The notes under the pieces are model-generated. The model saw only the letters and a list, made by a program, of their open reading frames with translations. It made no database searches and was not told the DNA's origin. Shown here in pieces: positions 11,801 to 22,437 of a DNA stretch of 64,000 nucleotides. Source of the DNA: Eutypa lata (taxonomy: Eukaryota; Ascomycota; Sordariomycetes; Xylariales; Diatrypaceae); contig JAKULF010000014.1 in NCBI GenBank assembly GCA_022661535.1, forward strand, positions 496,001 through 560,000, in the 5' to 3' direction. The translations under genes and the position numbers were made by a program. Numbering within the stretch: position 1 is the first letter of the stretch; each line of letters starts with the position of its first letter.

Positions 11801-13307
11801 CCAAGATAATGGTGCTATTCTCAAGCTCAGGGAGTTGAAGACAAAGCTCGAAGAGATCGCCCGCTTCGGGATTCGACACACTGAGCTGTCCATCCAACCC
11901 AAAATACATCGAGAAGAGGATCTTCTCGACTAGTTTGGAGTTGTCAATGTGCTTGTGCAAAGCCTGGGAGAGAATTGCACGATATGCAGCTGAACTGGTA
12001 TTTGTGGCAGGCTGTAACGAACTGAAAAAGAAATAGAAGAAACTCTGGTCTGGGAAAGCTGCCTTCGCATTCTCGATTAGCCCAGCACCTAAGACAGTTT
12101 TCCCGCTACCAGCTTTGCCTAATGCCACTTTTCAGTATGCTTTGATTGAATACAGACATGGCAGTGAGTACAAACCATGAATCCAGAGAGTTGTTGGTTT
12201 CCCTTCAACATTGAACCAGCGATTGTAAGCAGGATGGTCGAAGATCCACCCCGATGTGTTTGGTTTCCTTAGTTCTAGAGCTTCCTGATAACTAGACGCA
12301 TAAGATGTCGGGCCTAGCCAAGTCCTTATCCTATTGGCTAACTCTTCTACAAATATGTTAGAATTTTCGCGCAAGACCCTGATTCCGATATTCCTTACCG
12401 TTGACCACTGCTCCGAGATTTCGATAAGGCCCCTCCTCGACTTTCTGGAGAGTATTAGTTAGAAGGCGACACTTAGAAGACCCCCCAACTTACCTGCTCC
12501 AGTAGGGTGAGAGCCGATAGCTTCTCTGAAATTTTCTGAGTATAATTGACTTGTAGGACCTGAAGTTCAGCCAGAAACTGTTGTCGATGCTCCTTCATGC
12601 GGTCAATAGTCTGGTCAAACCGGAAAGGCTTCAGGGTAGCGCTAGCATAAATACGACCTCTGCTTTTTGATTCTATAATACACGCATTAATGTACCTATA
12701 TGAATTGCCTACAATATGACGGTGTATACCTACTTCCTTGAGGCGTGTAGAAGATTCGTGTTACCGCAGTCAAGAATTCTAGGACTTCGGTGAAGATGGT
12801 ACATAGAATAGCTTTGAGTCTGTCCGAATCAGATACAATCGTCTGATCTTGAACATAGTTGAAGAAGTCGAGGTATTGAGAAATATCGTGAAGGCACTTA
12901 GTCAGTTGGTCATAGAAGTTCAGGAAATTGGAAGTAAGCTATATATATCAGCAATGGATTAACACATTTATACAAAACGGCTCGTCTTCACATGCCTGAA
13001 CCAAGACTCGAATCCCTCCCCACACGGTTGCGAAATGGATGGGGTCAACCTGACAAAAGACATCCAAGGCGGCAAATAAGGGCTGAACCGACTGAACGAA
13101 GGTTTGAATCCGGGGAAGATGTCTGGTGTGCGAAATCCCTTTGCCAAATTTGAGGTGTTTTATACCATCAAGATCGGTTAAGAATATCTGCTCATTATGA
13201 CACGACTGGAATAGATTGCGATATTCGTCCGGTAGAGTTTCAACCATGTGCTGATACTTCGTAGCTGCATCTTCCATGGCGCTCGATAACTCTTCATTAT
13301 CATTCAT
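8835..13307 (-). CDS. DUF7708-NACHT STAND NTPase (NLR-like)
   Basis: This is a fungal NOD-like-receptor-type protein; relatives act in heterokaryon incompatibility and non-self response. Exons run 13307-12996, 12938-12734, 12672-12494, 12444-12399, 12346-12176, 12118-10375 and 10314-8835, and all phases agree (1378 aa). The N-terminus (about 1-230) resembles DUF7708, with HFATVWGGIRVLVQ then LTSNFLNFYDQL. NACHT follows: WIHGKAGSGKT with P-loop 305-312, Walker B IILDGLDE at about 408-415, GMFLWARLM, and a winged-helix end FIHISVMEYL. The C-terminus lacks clear ankyrin, TPR or WD repeats. It has propeller-like beta strands (SISPNGRHFTVLRTLY), then a Ser/Thr-rich region ending in basic PVRKKVRR, a possible nuclear localisation signal. 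The first intron uses a GC donor. The start could lie a few codons further in. Confidence 0.85.
12939..12995 (-). other. GC-AG intron in the NACHT gene
   Basis: The exon ends CAG and the intron begins GCATGT. It is 57 nt long, with a GCTGAT branch-like motif before TATATAG. Splicing gives VLVQ-LTSNF in phase 0, as expected for DUF7708. The only nearby GT donor (GTATAA) would leave an intron of about 37 nt, too short for fungi. Confidence 0.75.
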
Positions 13308-14490
13308 CGAGGGCGATGCTTAGATGAGCACAACGATAGAAATGTCTGGTGTAGGTTTCAATAACGACGTACCCATGAATTATAACTTAATTTCTGTCAA
13401 AATAAAACTTAAACAAATGGTAATGGTCCAAATCATTGCCCTCTGTCACACAGTATGGTTCGTAAAGTACTACTATAAGCAATGGAAAGTCATGAAAACA
13501 TCAAACATTATAATCCAGAAAAGAAAGCCTTATTAATTGAATGGGAAAGGGCAGTGCCGGCTAAGCCACATTGATTACCTAGGTAGTAGATAACGCATAC
13601 CACACGTGCCTGTATATAATTGGGTATATTGTGTTGAAAGAAAAAAAGGCCGGATTGGAATGCCTTACCATAGGCTGACGATTTAGAACTAAATTGAAAA
13701 ACCAGGGGAGCTCAGCCGCATCAAAATGACGTGAGTGGGTCTCTCTCACGTGACATAATCACGTATTACTCTCCACGAGCACTGAGCGTATGAAGGCAAT
13801 ATAGAAACCAATAACAGCAGTTCTCCTCTGCAATGTTTTGGACCAAACTCGGGCTGGAAGATGATATCTTTAGATGGGGGTTAGCATCGTGGGTGGGACG
13901 GTTATGATAACGTGCCTAGAAACACCAACCTTTGGTGTTATATCAAGGAATATGTGGCAAGCTTCATTTTCTGTTGCTTGCGAGGTTTAATCGATTTGTA
14001 GATATGGAAGTATTGTTCTCCGTAATGAAAGTGAGTAGATCAAGACGACGTTTGCGAGTGGCATAGTGAAAGAAAAAAATTAAGTCGAAAGCGTTGTATA
14101 TAAAATTCAAGATGGTAGGTTATGAAAGTTTCTCAAGTCATGATTATGTTTACTATTTTTATCTATACAATAAGAGAAAAACTTATCATGTTCGGGGTTT
14201 AGTTTATAATATTAATAGTTACAATCAGGACACTAATAATACAAGGCGTTGGTAGTCCATGGACCTCATGTACCAACTCGATAGGCAACCTTGTTGCCGG
14301 GCTGTTCCAACAACCTAAGCTCATAACTCTTGCTACGAGTGCTATAGTTCTCTGTGAAGAACCACCCAAGACGAATACTTGGTGGGTGCATATAATAAAA
14401 GCCACCCCCAAAATCTCTGCCCATCTCCTTTTTTATCAAACTAGTATTACATATCCTCGATAACTCGAAGCATTAAACCCAGAAGCTTGG
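13308..14490. other. Intergenic region between NACHT and HMG-box genes
   Basis: About 1.2 kb, AT-rich, with no supported gene. It should include the NACHT promoter (near 13.3-13.9 kb) and the 3' UTR of the HMG-box gene. An E-box inverted repeat lies at 13729-13751. Confidence 0.5.
13729..13751. promoter_or_regulatory. Inverted ACGTGAG/CTCACGT element
   Basis: ACGTGAG (13729-13735) and CTCACGT (13745-13751) are exact reverse complements around a 9-nt pyrimidine-rich spacer. The right arm forms part of CACGTGA, an E-box core, and a further GTGA-cataa-TCAC pair follows. It lies about 420 bp upstream of the NACHT gene start, so it may be a bHLH-type site; this is inference. Confidence 0.35.
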
Positions 14491-16352
14491 CTACTTCTGA
14501 GAATGGAAAATGGATCCGGGATTAAAGTCGAAATTGTTGAAATCGAAATCCAATCCGTTGTTGGGATTATCAGGTGAATCGCTTCCCTGAAAGAAAATTG
14601 GGTCGTTGACCAGGACCCCGTTGGATTCCCCAGACGCAAACCCGGCTCCCCCAGCAACAGTGCCTCTAGCACTTGTGCCCACAACGGTTCCGGGAGCAGC
14701 ACCTGCAAAGCCAATCCCATTCGGGGCGGGAAAGTCGTTAGGAACGCTGGCAGCGGGAGCGTGGTTGGCAGCGGGAGCATGGTTGGTAGTAGGAGTGTGG
14801 TTGGTAGCGGTAGCGTGGTTGGTAACGGCAGCGACGTTGGCAGCGGGAGCGACGTTGGTAACGGGGACGACGTTAGAAAGGCTGGCATCATCGGGAGCTG
14901 GAACAGCCACGTCGGATTTCTTCTTGTCTTTCTTCCCGTCTTTCTTCCCACCTCGCCTGGAGATTTCCTCGGGTTTCCTCCGCCCGTACTTATAATCCGG
15001 GTGAGCCAGCATAAACTCCCGCTTCAACCGTTCCGCCTCAACCTTCCATGGCTTCTGTCCTTCTTCGCCGAGAGCATGCCAGTCTCGGCCAATGATCTTC
15101 GCTGTGAAAATAAATTTAGCCTCGTCTCATAGAAGTCCTTTGGGTCGTAGGGGTACTTACAAATGTCATTGTTATCCAAATGCCGATGTTCCATTTTCAG
15201 TGATGGCCGCACGTGATTACTGTACAAGATGAAACGGTTCTTCCACCGGCGTATCCCGTTACTTGGTTCTCTCGTCCTGCTTTTCTTCTTCGGGGGCTCA
15301 TCAGCCTCTATGTCATCATCGGTTGGAGTGCCGTTGGATCTCTAGTCCATGGCCTGACCATTGATGACATTGGTCTGATTAGCAGCTGGCCCCGCAGGAT
15401 TGTAGTTGGGCACTTGCACTGCCGCGTTCGGGAATCCCATGTGAGAACCGTTGGAGGATCGGCATCCAGAGTCATGAGAAGAGCTTGACTTGACATGTCT
15501 GTGCGTATGATCCACGTGTTGATCGAAATCCGATCTCGTAGTGGTCAAGCTAGAGGTAGACGAAGTCTCCAGAGCACGTTTTCTGGATGGCCTGGTTGAT
15601 AGAGGCGCAGCTGGGTTATTCGGGGTCAATATTTCCGGGTGGTAAGGACCTGAGTGAGTCCTCGCAGAAGCTGTCAACATATGACCTGTCATTCCTTGAG
15701 TGTTCTGATTGGTCATCCGAACAATCAACGGGATTCCATGATCAGGGCTCGCTCGGAGGGCCACGCCGACTCTGCCAAAATGCTCTCTTGATCCGAGAAA
15801 CACTCGGTCAAGTAAACCGCAATCAATGGCATAGGTAACGTCGTTCTTGTTTACGGCAGTCCTAAGCATATATTAGTAAAAGTGGATTATCGAAGACGAT
15901 ATGAAGTGACATAGAATAAGTACCCGCTCTTGTAGAGAAGTAGAACTGCAAATGCAAGAAAGAGAGGTAAAGAGAATGAAGAACACATCCAGGCTAAACA
16001 GTAGACTAAGAATACAAATGTAATTTGAGGGAGTAACATGAAGCTTTGATAATGCATAATTAAAGCAAAAGGGTAAAGAAGATTTTAACAGATAATGCGA
16101 GGAAGACACGAGGAGAATATGAGAAGAAGAAGAAGAAAATCTCGGGGAAAAAAAAAACCCCTGAAAACCTTACATCATGAACTCGGCAATGCGGCGTTCC
16201 TCGTGAGGACTCCAGCTCGAATAAATTGAGCTTGGGATGGCAACAATGTTATTGAAGAAACTGAGCTGAATACTCAGAAGTTTCCAATTCTCGTTCAGCC
16301 TTCCATGTCCTTGGGATTGCCCTGTGGCGCCGGTGCTGCCTATGTATTCCAT
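14491..16352 (-). CDS. HMG-box transcription factor (MATA_HMG-like)
   Basis: Minus-strand exons are 16352-16174, 15861-15414, 15341-15161 and 15101-14491, giving about 472 aa. The HMG box (about 241-312) starts RRWKNRFILYSN and passes through HLDNNDISKIIGRDWHALG. It ends PWKVEAERLKREF then AHPDYKYGRRK, the pattern of the sequence-specific MATA/Ste11-like HMG class. A basic segment PKKKSRTR precedes the box. The tail has a basic patch, seven hexapeptide repeats and a DFDFNNFDF-rich end that could be an activation region. The intron inside the box (15102-15160, GTAAGT) restores NNDIS exactly. Exon 2 is less certain: its donor (15413, or 15419) is weak, and without splicing there is an in-frame TAG at 15344-15342. 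No SLA2, APN2 or alpha-box gene is nearby, so this is not shown to be a mating-type locus. Confidence 0.8.
14749..14874 (-). repeat. 18-bp coding minisatellite (7 copies)
   Basis: Seven head-to-tail 18-bp units such as GGCAGCGGGAGCGTGGTT (plus strand) vary at a few sites. On the minus strand they encode hexapeptides of the TNHAPA / TNVAPA type in the tail of the HMG-box protein. The unit is a multiple of 3, so copy changes keep the frame. Confidence 0.9.
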
Positions 16353-16456
16353 ACTGGCCGAGGATGGGTACAGATGTGGAATGGTATGGAGAGGTGACGT
16401 GGAATCGAAAGACGCAGGAAGTAGAATGAACTGATGACAATGTCAATGGTAATATT

Positions 16457-16497
<41 letters not shown>

Positions 16498-17747
16498 AAT
16501 TGACAGTGGTCGAAGTGAGTATGCGTGGAAAGACGTGTGGGAAATGGAATTGAAGAAGTAAACAAGTTGGGAAAGTTGTTAAGGAAGTGGGGTAGGTAAA
16601 GATAGGAAACATACGGAGCATAGGATGGTGGGCTACGGCAGGGCGTTTAACTACATAGCCGGATAGGCGAGCAGGTGACCGCACTAGGACGAGGAATCCT
16701 AAGGTGGAAAGATTTACAATAGGGAAAAGGTAATAACCAGCGTGTTGGACAATGGTCTTCTGAAATTAACGCAATTTATATAGACTGGAACGTACTGAAC
16801 ATCGAAATTGTAGTGGTTTTCCTTGAATACCTCCTGATATGTAACCTAGAAGATTAGATTTACTTCCCTAACGGAATGCCAGACAATCTTTCTTGGCCTA
16901 GTAGCAAATGTTTTTTTTCCCTATGAGGTATTATGATGTCCTGGTGACTATTATTCCAAATAATATGTTTATGCAACTACTAACAAGAAAAAGCCAGTCG
17001 TAGATATGTCTGTCAGCTTTCCAATAACGTTACTTAGCAGTATGGAACTCCATTCCTGTTTGATATTCAGGCTTATTATAATTAGCTAATCTTGCTTCTG
17101 GAAATATTCTGAAAATGCTATCGAGTTCATATTATCTCTCTAGGTTTCCTTATAATGTGCCATGCTATCAGCTACGTTGATGTTATCTATTTGATGTTAC
17201 ATAAGCCATATATCATTCACTCCCTTGGAATGCCTAGTGGTGGAAGATTGGGATGCCTTTTACTGTTTTACATTATCTATTACAAGCAGCATCGTTATCG
17301 CGATGTTACAAACCAAAAATAAACAACCTGATCTAAAGTGAACTCATACTGTGGTGTAAAAGTAGCTATCGTATATACCCATGTAGTATCTAGAAATTGT
17401 ACGTTGACGGATACTATACGATACTACCTCGGTGGGTCAATATTGTTGAGCCAATACTATGATAGGAGGTTGGAGATAATCATAGACAGGGGGTTAACGG
17501 GACTGCGGGATCGGTGTGGAGTCGGAGAGCATACGTACGGCGTAGCGGTCAGATTATAAATTCCATCCTACTCCTCTGACTCCGGTATTTTAATCTGCCA
17601 AGTCGGAACGCCGAATCAAACTGATACCCGTGCCAAGACGGGCTCCCTTCTGATGTTCGGATAGCTAATGGTTTTGGAACTACGAATACAACTCTACGAT
17701 CATTGCCATCAACGACAATATAGCGAGCACGACAATCCTAAAACACC
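16353..17747. other. Divergent intergenic region, HMG-box gene and MFS gene
   Basis: About 1.4 kb between two divergent starts. It is AT-rich from 16.7 to 17.5 kb with no plausible coding frame. A (GA)17 run lies close to the HMG-box gene start. I recognised no RNA gene. Confidence 0.5.
16460..16493. repeat. (GA)17 microsatellite
   Basis: An uninterrupted GA run of 34 nt about 110 nt upstream of the HMG-box gene start. On that gene's strand it is a CT tract, so it probably lies in the promoter or 5' UTR, where CT-rich tracts are common in fungi. Confidence 0.95.
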
Positions 17748-19493
17748 ATGGCAGCCGAATCCGCCGTGCCAGACAACCCCGTCCCTCCTTCACAGCCCGA
17801 GGCGCAGGTTGCTCCAATACATAATCAAGAACCAGTCGAAGTCGAGCCTTCGACTACCAAAGATGCTTCTCTATTGCAGGACCTGCAATTGACCCAAGCA
17901 GAACTTGCTGAGGAACAAACGCGTGTATCTTCAACCGAAGTCTATTCTATCTTCAGCCGAAGACGGAAGAAATTCATCGTGTTAACTGCGTCCACCGCTG
18001 CGTTCTTCTCTCCCTTGTCGTCAAACATATATCTACCGGCGTTGAACATCCTTGCGCACGACCTCTCGGTTAGCAATCTTCAAATCAACTTGACGGTGAC
18101 GACGTATTTGGTACGTACGCGGGTTTTCTTATGCCTAGAGATTGGTTGTTCTGACTACTAGGGCGTTGACTCTACGTAATTATACTCCAAACTGGCCTGG
18201 GATGAAGTAACCTAACTACAACAATAGATCTTCCAGGCATTATCGCCATTGGTGATAGCGGGATTTTCCGACAACGCTGGTCGGCGCCCAGCGTACATCG
18301 TATGTTTCGGGCTCTACGTCTCGGCTAACCTCGGGCTTGCCCTCCAATACAGCTATCCGGCGCTGATGGTCCTACGGTGCCTCCAGAGTGCCGGGAGCAG
18401 TGGCACAGTTGCCTTGTGTCAGGGCGTCGTCTCGGATATCGCGACGTCAGCGGAGAGGGGGACGTATGTCGCCTACTCATCCGTGAGCACCATCCTGGGG
18501 CCGACATTATCACCAGTGATTGGCGGGCTTCTAAGCCAGTATCTGGGCTGGAAGGCTATCTTCTGGTTCCTCGTCATCTTCGCCGTGCCTGTGTTCTTGC
18601 TGCTTCTGATATTCTTCCCGGAGACGGCTAGGACCGTCGTGGGTAATGGCTCGATCCCGCCGAGGGGACTAAACCGGTCTTTGATTGACTACGTCCGAGA
18701 AAAGAAAAGAATGTCACAGCGAGAAAACCCCTCCGATGGCTGCGATCCACCCTCGGGGACTACGAGCCTCACGAAGTTTCCTAATCCCCTACGAACTCTT
18801 GTGGTATTCAAAGACAAGGGAACCGCCCTGCTGATGCTATATATTGGCCTCTTACTAGCTGTCCACTACATAGTCCTCGCCGCAATCCCGTCCGAATACG
18901 AGGAAATCTACGGCTTCGATCAGATCAAGATAGCCCTGGTCTATCTTCCCTACGGTTTTGGAAGCGTCTTGTCCGCATTCACAACTGGTAGACTCGTCGA
19001 TTGGAACTACAGGCGTCACGCCAAGCGACTTGACTTCCCCCTGGTCTTCAATAAGCAGGTTGATCTCAGCAATTTCCCGATCGAGCGGGCTCGAATAGAG
19101 ATCGCACTACCTTTACTGTACTTCGGCAGCGCAATGATCATCGTGTACGGCTGGCTGTTGAACGCACAGGTGCACTTGGCAGGTCCTCTTGTCTTGCTCT
19201 TCTTCATCGGCTGGTCCATTTTCGCCATCTACCAGGTCACGTCTATCCTGGTGATCGATATCTACCCCGAGAAGCCCGCGACAGCGACCGCAGCCAACAA
19301 TCTCGTCCGATGCTTGTTCAGCGCTGGCGCTACTGCTGTTGTGGTCCCGATGCTTGACAGGCTTGGTAGAGGCTGGACTTACACGTTGACTGCCCTTCTG
19401 TTCGTTGCGTTGAGTCCTATGCTGCTGGCGCTGATGAGCTATGGGCCCGGCTGGCGAAGGGAAGGAAAATCGAAGGAGGGCGAAAAGATCTGA
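17748..19493 (+). CDS. MFS drug:H+ antiporter, DHA1 (Qdr-like) family
   Basis: This is a 12-TM major facilitator transporter, most like fungal quinidine-resistance-type exporters that expel drugs or small metabolites across the plasma membrane. Exons are 17748-18110 and 18228-19493 (542 aa). The 117-nt intron (GTACGT...CAATAG) is phase 0 and joins TTYL to IFQALSPLVIAGF. A Pro/Gln/Glu-rich cytoplasmic N-tail of about 80 residues precedes TM1 (LTASTAAFFSPLSSNIYLPA). The loop 2-3 motif reads GFSDNAGRRPAY. The antiporter motif region in TM5 is STILGPTLSPVIGGLLSQY. A cytoplasmic loop rich in charged residues separates the halves. It converges on a P450 gene 350 bp away, so a joint role in metabolism or detoxification is possible but unproven. 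Confidence 0.9.
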
Positions 19494-19843
19494 AGCCGTG
19501 ACGTTCGTTAATATGTGCAACATGTGCGTCTACAAATAAAGCCCTGGCGAATGCAAAGTGGTGGTATATATTAGATATTATAATGGGCTAGTTAATAACT
19601 TCCTATGGCAGTGAAAGCACATCGAATGCTCAGGATATTGGTCGATGTGCTGGAAGTGGAAGGGGTGTGTAAGTGGCGACACTAGATAGCAACTACGGGA
19701 ACGTACTGTTTGCAGTATTTTGAATTGAAAACAAGGAATTGTTTCTTGCTATGATTCTGTAATCCGTCAAGAGACACCCTAGAAAGGAAAATCTCTCTTC
19801 AACACGCCTCTTTCTATCTACTCCTCCTACACTTACAACTATG
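19494..19843. other. Convergent 3' spacer between MFS and P450
   Basis: This 350-bp stretch lies between the two stop codons. It must contain both 3' UTRs; I see no further feature. Confidence 0.5.
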
Positions 19844-22437
19844 TTACATGCAAGCATCAATCCTCTCGAACCGAATATTCATCCCCCTCGGGCGAAGGTT
19901 CAAGCTAGGATTATCTAGCGTAAAGTCTCCCTCTATTCTAAGGAACCTGTACCGCCGAACGAGCTCGAACAATATTGCCTTGATTTCGTACAGAGCGAAG
20001 GCCTTGCCCGGACATATCCGCGGCCCATTCGAGAATGCGGCGAATGCGAACGGCGATGACGAAGACGACACCGCCGCATGCTGCTCGTTGCCATCGATCG
20101 GATCCCAGTCCGGGTCTTTCTCCCCTTTTCTCTCCTCCCACCGACTCGGCCTAAACTCATCGGCATCATCGCCCCACACTGCTGTGTTCAGCCCGGCGCA
20201 TTGCAGCGGTATGACGAAGTTCGTGCCCTTCGGGATGTAGACCCCCTCGATCGTTAGGTCTGTGATGGCCTCGCGGTGGACGGCATTGCCTAGAATGGGT
20301 GGGCACTTGGTTAGATACTGTCTGTAGATGAAGACAGCGAGCAATGCTCGAGAACAGCGAGCAATGCTCGAGACCGTAGCTGAAGATTCACGGAGTCCAG
20401 CGCTATGGATTAGGAAACCAGCATCGCTCATAATCCTATCGTTGAATATGAAGGCATAAAGGCGCTGCGGTGCCTCAGAGAGAACCTAAGCTTGGTATGC
20501 CATGCATCCCGAACTGCCTACCTCATACGGGAACTATGTGCGGATACTGCCAAAACACGCGTGTGTTATTGCTAGGGCTACTAACTGCTGGGTAATACTT
20601 ACTAGGAGGGTACAGACGAAGGACTTCCTTGAGGAAGACATTCATGTACGGCAGGACGTCGATTTCGGCACAGCTAGGGTCGGGACTGCGCGTTACGAGC
20701 TGTGTGCTCTCTTCTCGGAGTTTGTCCTATCGTATATCATGGAGTTAGTTGATGTTATCTTAGAGTCGATTATAATCACTCCTGTTTCTAAACACACCAT
20801 TGGGGATAGATAATATCAGAAAAAAAGTAGCCCTTGGATCAGAATCTGAAAAGGGAGAAAGAGGTAATAACGCTTACCTGTGTATCTGGGTGCTTGATCA
20901 TATTGTGCAAACACCACGCGATCGTCATCGCGGGCGTGTCGCTTCCGGCACCGATGAACGTCATGATCTACGTAGCCGGAAAGTTAAGTAAGGGCTTTAG
21001 GAAGTATAATCTACTAACTTGTCCGTGTGAACGGAACCTTGGCAAAATAGAAAGATGGATTTATAGGCCAAAGTCCGTGTATACTTACATCACCTATTAT
21101 AAGACTATTGACACATAGCAAAGTTAGTTAGGTTCTCTCTTGCTCCTTAGGTAAACTAGAGAAACCAAATTTCCCGATATTCACTAGGAATAGAAAGCAA
21201 CTCGAGACTAGGAACCCCCTACTCACTCTTCATCCAAGCCCTCAGCTGACCCGCTCGACAGCACGCTCTCCTCAAGAAGAAACGAAAGCAGGTTGCGGGC
21301 CTCGCCGCCATCATAAACGCCAGCAGCGACAGCCTCAACGATATCGCGTCGCCGTTCCCTCACGAGCTCCGTCAGGGCAGTCCTCAACCAAGCCGTGGCG
21401 GTGCGGAACCGGCGGTTGCCCGCTAGGGGCACCCACCGCGTCGGCAGGAAGGCGTTGAGGAGAAGTAGGATCTTGCCGAGCGTGTCGGGCGTGAAGATCT
21501 GCTCGTACGCCTTGTGGAATGTGCAATGCCCCGTCTTCTTTTCCTTGTGGGATTGAGGTTGGCAAGCCACTCGTGTCGTCTGTCCCAGGTGTGCTAGATC
21601 GACCCCTAACGTTGCAATGCCGACGATATCGAGTGTGGCACGGGAAAACAGGCTTACACAATCGGTTATGACCGCGGTATTCCTGTCTTCCCCCCCCTCC
21701 CCTCTGTTCTCCTCCCTACCCCCCTCAGCATCGAACACAAACAACCCATCCAGTAACCCGCAGAACTCTCTCGCCTTAGCCTTAAGAACCGGACCGAGCC
21801 TCTTCCGCACATTCGCCGCCGCAAAGGGCGCGACTAGCATGCGCCTGTGGGCACGGTGCGCGTCGCCCTCGAGGGTGCTGATGCCGTCGCCGGTGATGTC
21901 GCGCGTGAGGCGGTTCCAGATCCGCGACTTCTGGAAGGAGTAGCACTGGGTCTGCAGGATCTCTCGCTGCGCTGGCAGGGAGGTAGCCACTAGCACCTCG
22001 GCGTTGGCGAAGCTGAGGTGGCGGATCAGAGGTGCCGAGGGGTGCTCTCGCCTCCATTTGGTGTAGAGCGATACGGGGGACGGCGCCCGGAACTCGTTTA
22101 GGAGCTGGCCTAGGATGGGGTGGTTGTCCTGAATTTATGTTAGAGGTCTTGTTGGATGACCCTATCCTAACCCTAACCCTGATCTTGGCCTTGACAAACG
22201 GAATACACTACTTACCGTGGGCCCGGGGATGTGGCGTAAAGGAGAGAAATACTTGTGATAGAGGAAGATGCGGTAGTACTTGACAGCGAAATACCGAACG
22301 CACAGGAGAGTCCAGAATATCTGCTTCGTGTCAAGTTGGTTGGCGGGATCACCATGTTCCAGCGCCTCGGATAATCTGAATCTACTGACGACCCACGATT
22401 CGAAGGCAGCGATGGCTACGCAGCTGATGGCATCCAT
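19844..22437 (-). CDS. Cytochrome P450 monooxygenase
   Basis: This is a heme-thiolate monooxygenase, probably ER-anchored. Minus-strand exons are 22437-22216, 22128-21227, 21104-21089, 20967-20878, 20726-20603 and 20289-19844; phases agree and give 599 aa. The N-terminal anchor is weak. The proline hinge is HIPGPT. The I-helix reads FIGAGSDTPAMTIAW, the K-helix FLKEVLRLYPP (ExxR), the PERF-like region FRPSRW, and the heme loop FSNGPRICPGKAFA with the cysteine ligand. The third exon is only 16 nt and is inferred from phase: the flanking exons cannot be joined directly without a frameshift. A Gly/Glu-rich insert (GGREENRGEGGED) lies in the first half. Introns of 151 and 313 nt are long for this window. 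CYP family not assigned. A splice model with damage cannot be fully excluded without RNA. Confidence 0.85.
20334..20373. repeat. Perfect 20-bp tandem duplication with hairpin core
   Basis: ACAGCGAGCAATGCTCGAGA is repeated exactly twice, end to end. Each copy contains the inverted pair CGAGCA-A-TGCTCG, so two small hairpins could form. It lies within the 313-nt fifth intron of the P450 gene. Confidence 0.95.
22166..22180. repeat. Short interstitial telomere-like repeat
   Basis: CCTAACCCTAACCCT is two and a half copies of the fungal telomere unit (TTAGGG on the minus strand). It lies inside the first intron of the P450 gene. It could be chance or a trace of break repair. Confidence 0.8.

Noticed and set aside
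15873..16109. 78-codon minus-strand frame inside the first intron of the HMG-box gene
   Set aside because: Very AT/Ser/Phe-rich, not in phase with the flanking exons, which join directly with good splice sites.
14491..16352. Reading the HMG-box gene as a mating-type locus
   Set aside because: The box is of the MATA_HMG type, but the usual flanking genes (SLA2, APN2) and alpha-box gene are absent; several non-MAT HMG factors share this class.
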